The notes beneath the pieces are model-generated. The model searched no databases. It was not told the DNA's origin and was given only the letters and a program-made list of their open reading frames with translations. Below are positions 53,285 to 62,701 of a stretch of DNA of 64,000 bases, one piece after another; positions within the stretch are counted from its first letter, which is position 1, and every line of letters starts with the position of its first letter. This DNA is from Labyrinthula sp. Ha (Eukaryota; Sar; Bigyra; Labyrinthulida; Labyrinthulaceae): positions 186,001 through 250,000 of the forward strand of contig JAALGZ010000031.1 in NCBI GenBank assembly GCA_015227615.1, given 5' to 3'. The position numbers and the translations under genes are program-made.

Positions 53285-56200
53285 ATTGTTTTGAATCTGC
53301 CAAGTTATGCTGTTATGCCGATAACAATACTTTTATAGATTTACCCAAAAACTTCTCAACCAGATTAGACATCGGCCAAATTTTCCTATGACCTGAAAAT
53401 TTGTTATAAAACAACAAAGATTAAATTTTATTGTAACTGGGATATAAAGAACCATATATTTATATTATATTTGAAGTTTGAAGTGAACTTTGAAGAAAAA
53501 TGTTTAAATGAGCCAATATTTCGATTGACTCTGTTGCGACATTAAATACTCATCAACTCCCTAGACTAGTGTCATACCTTCTATACATAAAAGAATTATT
53601 TCCTAGACATTTTTCAAAAATATAGTGATATATTTATTTTCCTGTAGCAGTTTCATTCTTTGGGAAAGGGCAAGTAAACTAACCTTGCACATGACATCAG
53701 AATGTTGAGGACACGTCCTTGAAATATATATTAAACGTTAAATGTCCATACCACAGATAATGTTTTTAACAACTAAATGAAATATATCATTCTAAAAAAT
53801 AACTGCAAAAAGTAATTTCAACCAAAGATTTTACTAGGAGATGTATGGGTGATGTGACAAAATGTTTCACAGCTAGCTCCCAAAGAAAACTTAAGAAAAC
53901 AAGCCAAAATGACTTCCTAAATTAGATAGAAACTAATTAGAGTAGAAAATTACATCATTTTTATACATTTATTGGCTTTAATCCCTTATTTTGGTATTAT
54001 CGGAGTTCAATAATATGCCAAGTGCCCCTCAATCAACTCATATCAGGTATACTTTGAGTGATTCGCCGTCCTTCGAAACATAGTTTTTGGCTTATCCAAA
54101 ATATCCCGGGATCATATATTTGATTTACTCATTGTATCCATCCAAATGAAATTTATATTCCGTGATTTAACGACTTTTTAATACATAAAATAGTCAGGGA
54201 TCGAATTTCTCTTCACTTTAGAGTTTTAAATCCAAAAAGAAATAACATTTAATGTAACAAAGATAGGAAAAAATCCATCAAGAACTGATTTAAACTGAAA
54301 CAAGGATATTAATTTAATAAGATCTGAAACTTAGATCTTAATATCGCAATGAATGTTTGTATTGAAATCCTACATCTCATCGACCCATTTGTCTCAGCCA
54401 AACTCTTATTTCTATGGGAGCTCGGGAAGGCTAGTTTGCCCCATGGTATTCTTACTGTAACTTATGAAAATTCATTGTTTCCTCTCAGTTTTAATTACCA
54501 ATGCTATCCCCATTTTCCCTTGATCCGAAAAAAGTTAACTAAGGTTATGAACTAAATCCCTAATATAAAGTCCAATGCCCCGCTTGGTAATAACTAAATT
54601 ATTAGGATCAATAACACGCCTTGAAGATATCAATAACTCATAATTTTCAACAAGGGATTAGAAGGGTCTATCTATGGCTAACTTAATAAAGCGGTCTATT
54701 TAATCCTGCTATACTATTTCTTGAGGGCTATATTTAACTAACTGCTGCTAAGATTAGAGAATAACATGGTCCAGTAGATAATCAGCCATATCTAGTCAAG
54801 CGGTGAGGAGCCCCTTGAACTATGCTTAAAATGGTTAAAAGCTATGAAGGGTAGCGGGTATTATATTATTTTGGAATAATCTTAGATGATCAAGTTGCTC
54901 TGTTATTGATTTCAGATCTTGATTATTTAATCTTGACTCAATGAGCTATGTCTATTGTATAAACTTCCAAGTTGGACGCCATGACTAATAGCTACGACCT
55001 ACAGCGTTGCATGTAGCGGGTTTTCAGGCCCTGTTGGTTCCACATGTTTCTCTTCCTTAAGGCAAAAGTAAGAGAGGTGCAGCATACATTGGTATAGTTT
55101 ATTAAATGGGCATTCAGTATTCCAAGTTGGTGTTAAACACAAATGGAAAAAGGAACTTTAATCCTACAGTTGTTAACAATTTTCCTTTAGAGATCAGCTT
55201 TGAGACTGTTACCAACTAAAGGTTAAGGTAAATCTAGATACTTCATTATGGTATCAGGCACCAAATCTAAATATTTAAGGCTTGACTTAGCTTCTATGCT
55301 CAAAACTGCTCTATCATGGTCTATTAATTAATTTTAAATTATACGTAAGCCTTTGTTAGTTTCATTAAATACAACATCCTCTCCAGGCAACATGAACGCA
55401 GTCACGTAAACTAAAAATAAATTCGCGTGTATATAGACATTTTCAGAAAGAGTGATGCGCTATTACTTCATGACAATCCTAATTTGGAAAGTGTTCCTGA
55501 TTGCAATTCTAATATGAAATTTAGGTAGATTTAACGATTTGCTACTAGTATCGATACTTTGATTGACTTCTCCCATATCGGTATATATCAAACGAATCTG
55601 GTAAGACTTAAATTTAGTTTTCATAGTTTCTTAGCAGTTGCGTAAAGAGGCTTAGCATTTTCGACTGAAGTTTAATTTCTAGTAGTTCTCTGGCTATCAT
55701 TATATTCATTTAAAACCGAATAAGTGTCCTCAGTGTTGCTTATTTTGATTTAGTTTATCTTCTATCACACTGTAGCTAAATTTTTGTTTCTATCAAACCC
55801 TATCTGTAATATGTTGAGATTGGATACAGTTTGTGAGCTATAATAACAATCTGTAAATCTTATAATTGACATCATGAATAAGATCCCTTAGTACCAGTAA
55901 CCCCACGGGTAAATCTTACTTTAATTTTAGACGACTCTTATTTCTTAAGCCCTTATGTTTTGCCATAATTTCACTGGTACAGGACTACCCATAGATTTAT
56001 TTTTTAAAGAGTCTTTCAATGTACAAAGTACTATTCTAAGCGTGAAAATGTATATTATTGAGGTAAGAAGGTAACTGAGGTTTCTGCAATAGTGGGGGTC
56101 GGTCATCATTCTTGAAAATTCCCTGGGTAAATATCAGAGGATTTTGTTTTATTGATAGGTTTTCAAAGCACCACAAGTCTATTGAATAATTTTCAGAACT

Positions 56201-56624
56201 ATTTGATATTCGTTACTAAACTGGGCTACATGATTTGAGGTCAAATGTATCTAAATTATATGCTTCGTATTCGTATCTTATGAGAACTTCTCAAATAAAT
56301 TAAGTCGCCTAGTTTTTATATACCTACATGTCACTACCGGATTAAAAAGATTATTTTACGGGAATGTTAATACTTTGATGTAGCGATATGTATAGAAAAT
56401 CGGGTAACCTGGACCAACGGCCATGTTGTCCATGTCTTAGACGTTTTTCATGAATAGCCAGAATACCCTAAACAATATTAATTAGAAACACAACCACTAA
56501 ATGTCTAATTAAGAAACAGGTGTTAAGGTTGGTGAAACACTGAATATTTGGAACTTTTACCATGGCCAACTCCATTTCATTTGTCACGCGACTTGGAAGG
56601 AATAGAGGTGAGATTTGATAAAAC
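53285..56624. other. 3.3-kb AT-rich spacer without recognised gene
   Basis: No frame above about 70 codons and no recognisable motif. The right part runs into the second copy of the dispersed repeat. Confidence 0.5.
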
Positions 56625-57080
56625 GCATCAATAATTATTTAATAATCATTTTGACTCTGCTAATTAACAAAAGAATTGGGGCTTTGATTCTTATCAAATG
56701 GGTTTGATTATCTATTTATTATCGGAATAAAGATGGGCTCTGCGACGCTGTTCTAAATTGCTGAAAATTTCTTACTTATTTTCTGCACCGTATGAAATTC
56801 CTTAAAAGGTGGTCAGATCACATTTGAAAATGCAGTACTAGGAAGTGGTTGGGCCATGTGGCTAATTTTTTAAGGCTTTATGTGCGGTGCAAAAAGTAGA
56901 AAGTATTTTTTTTTGGTTATTTGGCTAAAGACCTTGTAATACAGCCTTGTTATGATACTAAATTCACTATCAATAATCAATCAAAATGAATTGTGAGTTA
57001 TCTGGATCAATCAATAAAAATAATATGGGCAAGTTGCTTATAGATAAATTATCAATAAATCAAATCACATCCCTGGCAAG
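56625..57080 (+). repeat. dispersed repeat, copy 2
   Basis: Diverged copy of the repeat at 42050-42512 in the same orientation; the 20-nt identity lies at 56852-56871. It ends about 300 bp before the ERO1 fusion gene and might affect that promoter. The divergence of the two copies suggests old insertions. Confidence 0.75.
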
Positions 57081-57376
57081 GATATAAATCAAACTGGAAA
57101 ATCAACTAAATTGTGGTTTTTAATACTATGAAAAATAATATCTTTATTATTTAATAATAGTCGAAATATTATCAATTGTTTCCTGGTTGGGTTTTCCTTG
57201 TGCTACACCGGAGACTAAGTTGGATGATCACTCTGTCGAAGAGACAAAAAAGAATATCGATACTGCGTTACCGCAGTAAAACCGCCAAGTGTCGTTATTT
57301 GCAATTGTTGAAAGATAAAAATAATTTAGAAATACCTGCCTGTTCTACATAAGGATATCCGCTTAAGGCTCTAAAG

Positions 57377-60300
57377 ATGATTTCTTCATGGTTTCTATAT
57401 CTTTTTATACTACTGTGTTTTTCTGAGAGCAGTTCCATGACCGTAGAAAGCGAGCTTCTTACAGTTGAGTCGCCCACATTCATTGAAGATATAACCTGCG
57501 AAATTTCAACTGTACGCGAAGCTAACACGAAACAACTAAACGCGATTTTAAACGATCTGCTAAAAACAACGTTTTTTCGCCTTTACCAAGTCCCGGAAGA
57601 CTCTTTTTGTCCCCTGAACCCGCCTACTGAAGAAGCACAGGATTCCAATGATGAGGGAACAGCAGAACAAGAATCATGTGGAGCAACATTTGGTAATGAT
57701 TTTGGACCATTATTTAATAAGGGATTATTTGGAGAAGTATCATCTTTAAATCCTATGGATACGGGGAATGGAGTATCAAAATGTTCTCTTGAATCGGAAG
57801 ATGAACTAGACCTGTCTATGACATTTGCTGAAACGAGATCGCTTGAAAAGGAAGAAAATTTAAACTGTGATGATGAATCAAGCCCAAACTTTTGGTTGAA
57901 TATTTGTGAGTCTTTGGAAACTAAGGAATCATCAAAAGATCAGGAGTTTGTAAATCTTCAAAAGAATATAGAACACTATACTGGGTATAATGGTAGTAAA
58001 ATATGGAAAGCAATATACAAAGAGAACTGTTTTCATAATTTTGATTCCTCAGACATGTGTGTGGAGGAGAGAGTACTGTATAAACTTACAAGTGGGTTAC
58101 ACGCTTCTATAAATACTCATGTAGCACTTAATTTCTTTGATACGGGTGCTCAGAATCTGGAGTTCAAATCTAATCCTCAACGTTTTGTCGAAGCTGTTGG
58201 ATCGCACTCTGACCGCGTCCAGAACCTCTATTTTACTTTCACATTCTTGCTTAGAGCAGTAAAAAAAGCTGAACCTATTCTACTTGATGTTAAATTTGGA
58301 GATGAAAATGAACAGAAACAGGTTCTAAAACTCTTGCGTCACTTACTTGAAGCTGATGCACTTGATAGTTGTCAGTCTGTTTTCCAGGGTTTCGATGAAA
58401 AGATTCTTTTTCCGCGAGCTTTAGATGAAAAAGAAAGGTTACTTAAAAGGAATTTTAAGCAAACATTCTTGAATATCTCATCTTTGTTTAATTGTATAAA
58501 ATGTCAGAGGTGCAAACTTCATGGGAAAATGCAATTACTTGGAATTGGTACTGCTCTTAAAATTCTGCTCTTGCCTGATGATTTAAGTCTGTTGGACTTG
58601 AACAGGGAAGAAATAGTTTCTCTGTTAAACACTCTTGGAAAATTTTCAGAAAGCATTGAAGCAATTCCTAAGCTTATAGAGCAGTATTGGCAAGAAAAGC
58701 AACCAATTGGAATGGTGGACAGTACATCTTCAACAACGGATGTCTTATTAGGTAAAGCTGTGCAAGTACTTTCCGAATCTCATCTGTTTAGAGAGGCACA
58801 CCCAGTGATCCAAGATGGGATTGTTGATCGTCTTCTTGGTGGAGATAGAGAGCTCCGAATTCTCTTAAACTTCTTGAAAACTGATAACTCGGAAGCTGAA
58901 ACTATTTTTGCTAGACAAGTTCTCCGACTTTTCCCCAAAGACCATTTAAGTAACCAGAAAATTCTAGTAGTGGGCGGAGGTTTATCTGGGTTGACTGCTG
59001 CTCTCACTCTTTTGGATAGAGGAGCTTCCAATGTCGTACTCATCGAAGGAAACAGTTTATTAGGTGGAAACTCTGTTCGTGCTTCATCTGGGGTTAATGC
59101 TGTCAGTTTCAAGAATGAAACATCGAAGGCATTATACCTTCTTGATACGGTTTCTTCTCATATTGGCAAAAGTAGAAAGGATGTCTCTGCAGTTGACTTG
59201 TCTGATTTTGAGGAATTTTCTTGGTTCAAGAAAATTAAGTTGCTAGTTGAAGGAAGTGAAACTGCGTTAGATTTCCTTAAAGGTCGTCTTGGGTTCGATA
59301 TGGAACCTCCAAGCAGACTCGGTGGGCATTCTGAAGCTAGAACTTATAGACCTAAAAAAGGAATTGCTGGTGCAGAGATTATATCAAAACTAGTGAGCGA
59401 GGTTAGAGCTTATGAAGCGAAGGGAAAAATTGAAATCTTAACAGATACTACAGTAGAAGAACTAATATTCTCTAAAGATGAATCTATTAGAGCAGTGAAA
59501 TATATAAGGAGTAAGGAAACAAGTGAGGTTGAGGTAGAAGCTATGGTTCTTGCCACAGGTGGATATGCTTATACTGGAAAACATAATAAATGGCTAAAGG
59601 CAAAACTACTGGAGTACGCATCTACCAATGGAGCTCATGCCGTTGGTAGTGGTTTAACTCTAGTTAAGGATGTGGCGGAGTTTGTTGATCTAAACCAAGT
59701 ACAAGTTCATCCAACAGCTTTTTACGAGCCTGTTGCCAAGGGAGTTAATGAGTGGAAACTCTGTGCTGAAGTGTTACGTGGAGTTGGTGGAATTTTACTT
59801 GATGGAAGAGGTAAGCGGTTTGTAAATGAGTTAGATAAGCGAGATAATGTGGTAAAGGCTATGAAAGCTTTAGGCTCTGAGTATTTCCACATTGTCTTGA
59901 ATGAGGCTTCAGCTGAGAAAGTATCAGGTCATGTCAAAACTTACACACGGGGGAAACATCTAATGAAAGTTGAAGGCATTGAACAACTTTCCGCGTATAT
60001 CGATATACCAGTAACAACTTTAAGAAGCACGTTTGCTTCTTATATTTCTCAAGATGAATTTGGGCGAAGCTCAAAAGTAGAAAAGCAAGGCTTTCAACCC
60101 CACGTGGCTGAAGAAATAAGCTTCTATGTTGGAAAAGTTGCACCTGCTGTGCACTACACCATGGGTGGAATTAAGGTCAACTCAGAGTTTCAAGTCCTTT
60201 CTGCTATCTCATCAGGCACAAAACCAATCTCCAACTTATATGCAGTAGGAGAGGTAGTAGGTGGAATTCATGGAAAAAACAGACTAGGTGGAAATGCCTT

Positions 60301-60652
60301 GACCGAATGTATTGTCTTTGGTCTCAAAGTTGGAAAGTCTATTTCAGTTTCTTCAGTTTCAGATAATAGAGTAGAAGCCACAGCTAAGTCTGAAGAAAGT
60401 AAACAGCGAATATTGACCCTCACAGAGGTTTATGAGAACTCTTCAAAGGACTCCTGCTGGGTGGTTCTTGGTTTAGAAGGTGAAAAGGAGATATACGATC
60501 TTACTGAGTTTGCTGACAAGCACCCAGCGGGTCCTGATTCAATTTTGCAACTTTGTGGAACGGATGGAAGTATGGAATTCGAAGAAGTTCATTCTTATGA
60601 CTTACTTCGGAATTATGGGCTGAAGAGTATAGGCAAGCTTTCTAGAGTATGA
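57377..60652 (+). CDS. ERO1 - fumarate reductase - cytochrome b5 fusion protein
   Basis: A single open frame of 1091 residues. Residues 1-20 are a hydrophobic signal peptide. Residues about 40-440 are an ERO1 thiol oxidase: YTGYNG with KAIYKENCF (201-219), SGLHASINTH (239-248, FAD contacts), RVQNLYF and R293, and the active site CIKCQRC (Cys373/376/379) followed by GIGTALKILL. Residues about 527-990 are a soluble fumarate reductase (Osm1/Fcc3 type): FAD motif VVGGGLSGLTAAL, His778 in VQVHPT, Glu798 and Arg801, the proton donor Arg822 in ELDKRD, His926, and Arg969 in KNRLGGNAL. Residues about 1015-1090 are cytochrome b5 with heme histidines 1049 (HPAG) and 1072. The protein should act in the ER lumen, passing electrons from PDI to fumarate. 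The usual C-x4-C shuttle pair is not seen. Confidence 0.93.
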   Translation: MISSWFLYLFILLCFSESSSMTVESELLTVESPTFIEDITCEISTVREANTKQLNAILNDLLKTTFFRLYQVPEDSFCPLNPPTEEAQDSNDEGTAEQESCGATFGNDFGPLFNKGLFGEVSSLNPMDTGNGVSKCSLESEDELDLSMTFAETRSLEKEENLNCDDESSPNFWLNICESLETKESSKDQEFVNLQKNIEHYTGYNGSKIWKAIYKENCFHNFDSSDMCVEERVLYKLTSGLHASINTHVALNFFDTGAQNLEFKSNPQRFVEAVGSHSDRVQNLYFTFTFLLRAVKKAEPILLDVKFGDENEQKQVLKLLRHLLEADALDSCQSVFQGFDEKILFPRALDEKERLLKRNFKQTFLNISSLFNCIKCQRCKLHGKMQLLGIGTALKILLLPDDLSLLDLNREEIVSLLNTLGKFSESIEAIPKLIEQYWQEKQPIGMVDSTSSTTDVLLGKAVQVLSESHLFREAHPVIQDGIVDRLLGGDRELRILLNFLKTDNSEAETIFARQVLRLFPKDHLSNQKILVVGGGLSGLTAALTLLDRGASNVVLIEGNSLLGGNSVRASSGVNAVSFKNETSKALYLLDTVSSHIGKSRKDVSAVDLSDFEEFSWFKKIKLLVEGSETALDFLKGRLGFDMEPPSRLGGHSEARTYRPKKGIAGAEIISKLVSEVRAYEAKGKIEILTDTTVEELIFSKDESIRAVKYIRSKETSEVEVEAMVLATGGYAYTGKHNKWLKAKLLEYASTNGAHAVGSGLTLVKDVAEFVDLNQVQVHPTAFYEPVAKGVNEWKLCAEVLRGVGGILLDGRGKRFVNELDKRDNVVKAMKALGSEYFHIVLNEASAEKVSGHVKTYTRGKHLMKVEGIEQLSAYIDIPVTTLRSTFASYISQDEFGRSSKVEKQGFQPHVAEEISFYVGKVAPAVHYTMGGIKVNSEFQVLSAISSGTKPISNLYAVGEVVGGIHGKNRLGGNALTECIVFGLKVGKSISVSSVSDNRVEATAKSEESKQRILTLTEVYENSSKDSCWVVLGLEGEKEIYDLTEFADKHPAGPDSILQLCGTDGSMEFEEVHSYDLLRNYGLKSIGKLSRV

Positions 60653-60913
60653 CGTTTTTCTGGCATAACTTAGAAACTACTTTGGAATAAGAGAAGTAAT
60701 ATGGTGAATAACTATACTCTTAGTTTTAGTCATGCTTTTAGCTTAGTATTAAGTTGTCATAAAGAATAATTTGTTACTGTCTGTAAAATTTATACTCAAA
60801 TTCTGGGACTTCTAAATATCGTAGGACTAAACTCACTATAGAGAAGTTATAAAGATGTCATAACTGTACTAGAAACTCTTCCCGGTTTGTTCTTTTGTTA
60901 ATAAATATTTCAA

Positions 60914-62701
60914 ATGAAAACATCTAAACTTATATTCACAATCATAGGAATAATCCTTGCTTTACTTGTTCTTTCTCTTGGAATAACTCAATGTTTTCTT
61001 CAAGAGTTGACCGTTGGAAAAGTTAACACGACAGAATCTGGAAGTTTAGAAGATGAAGTTAACTCCTTTGAACAGATTACAGTCTTGGAAATTGGAATAT
61101 TTCAGTCTACTTATGATCCTTCAGAACTGAATGAACAGCAACTTATGGCTTCATTTTTGCCAAATGCTGAGGTTGAGGGGGATTCCAGTACGTTTGACTT
61201 TTTGTTCCCAACAAGAAAGAATTATGTTTTAAACTATTTGCCAACAAGTCTAGGAACGTTTTCCACGCTAGGTGCTCTGAATGTAAGTGCAATAGAGCAT
61301 TTGGAAGAACCATCTATTAATGTTTCTCAAGTAGAGTTTGAGTCCTGCGGAGAATACGTTGACGTGATGCAACACGAGTTGATTTCATACTTTGATGCAA
61401 TGGACATAGTGCTTTCTGTGTTTTCTGAGGTTAATTATGGTTCAAAAACTGGATTTGGTTTACAAAAAACTCTTAGAAATACACATGCAAAATTGACTTC
61501 CGTTGAGGACTCTCCCTTTGGCTCTATGTTTCTTTCTCGTATTCTTGATGCCGCAGTTGCAGGTGATCAAGTAACAGTTGATTGTACTAGCTTTATAAGC
61601 GATATTCAGTCTAAGACTAATTTGTCTGAGGTATTGTCGATAGTTCTTACATCCTCTGATACCACTTGCTTATCTGATGGGTATGGAGAATTAAATGAAT
61701 TTGACTCACTCAGAGATATATACTCAGAATTTAGTTGTACTGGAGATACAATAGAAACTTGCTTGATGGAGAACAATGGAGGGTCTTTAGTTGAGGTAAC
61801 CAATCAGTTACTATCTGACAGAGCATCGTTTTTAGGTGCTAATCTATGTGAGCAGCCTTTTTACTCATGTTCAAACATTATTGCCTATTTGGAACTTGCA
61901 GCTAGTATTCTACAGGAATCTAGTACTGATGACGTTGTCATCTATGGTAAGGAAATACAACTCTATGCAGATACTATGCAACTTGTATCACAAGAGACAG
62001 GTAACTCTGCAGATGTAGAAGATATCCTTATTGCTTCGGAACCATTTTCTGAACTTCTTGATAAAATGAACCAGTTTTATTCTCTATGTAGGGATATTGA
62101 AGGCAGTATATCGTGTTCTAGTATATCTAGTTTGTTAGTGTTGGATAAAGTTTATGGTACGAGTCTCAAAGCAGATTTTATTGCATTCTTAGCATCAGAA
62201 GAAATATTAGAAAAAGGCTTTGCTAGATTGGCAGATGGGTGTTTGCATGATGAATTGGATTCGGACAAGTTCATTCAAGCTCAGAATTTGTTAAGCATCG
62301 CAGTTATTCTTTATGCACTTGTTGTAATAATCTTTCTTTGTGGTGCACTCTACTCACGCAGGGCAAATATACTTCTTATTGTTGGTGCGTTTATGGAGGC
62401 TGTTGCGGGTTCTTTGAATATCTATTCAATCCTCACTTTGCAGAATACAGATCTATACCATAAAATTGGTTTAACTGAATTCCTTAATGAGGTTTCGTAT
62501 GAGAAAGGAATTATTCCACAACTCTCGCACTTATGCTTTGTATTGGCATTGATACTCTCACTCTTTATATTATTACTAAGCTTCTTTGAGGTTTACTCTA
62601 CAGAAGAGATATTACAGGAAAAAAACGAGAAGACAGATGATTTGGAAGTTGAAAGCAGAGACGAGGAGTCTAATTGGCACAAGTCCAATTTTGACAAATA
62701 G
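60914..62701 (+). CDS. unrecognised four-span membrane protein with large extracytosolic loop
   Basis: A 595-residue protein. A span at residues 6-27 (signal anchor) is followed by about 430 residues that are acidic, Ser/Thr-rich and contain about 15 cysteines and several N-glycosylation sites, hence probably luminal or outside. Three spans follow at about 459-479, 484-507 and 537-561, and then an acidic cytosolic tail of 34 residues. The one-plus-three arrangement recalls SUR7/claudin-like and prominin-like proteins, but no signature of either was seen. It follows the ERO1 fusion on the same strand after 261 nt. Many cysteines would need disulfide formation in the ER, which is suggestive but not evidence of a link. 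The start is the first ATG. Confidence 0.65.
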   Translation: MKTSKLIFTIIGIILALLVLSLGITQCFLQELTVGKVNTTESGSLEDEVNSFEQITVLEIGIFQSTYDPSELNEQQLMASFLPNAEVEGDSSTFDFLFPTRKNYVLNYLPTSLGTFSTLGALNVSAIEHLEEPSINVSQVEFESCGEYVDVMQHELISYFDAMDIVLSVFSEVNYGSKTGFGLQKTLRNTHAKLTSVEDSPFGSMFLSRILDAAVAGDQVTVDCTSFISDIQSKTNLSEVLSIVLTSSDTTCLSDGYGELNEFDSLRDIYSEFSCTGDTIETCLMENNGGSLVEVTNQLLSDRASFLGANLCEQPFYSCSNIIAYLELAASILQESSTDDVVIYGKEIQLYADTMQLVSQETGNSADVEDILIASEPFSELLDKMNQFYSLCRDIEGSISCSSISSLLVLDKVYGTSLKADFIAFLASEEILEKGFARLADGCLHDELDSDKFIQAQNLLSIAVILYALVVIIFLCGALYSRRANILLIVGAFMEAVAGSLNIYSILTLQNTDLYHKIGLTEFLNEVSYEKGIIPQLSHLCFVLALILSLFILLLSFFEVYSTEEILQEKNEKTDDLEVESRDEESNWHKSNFDK

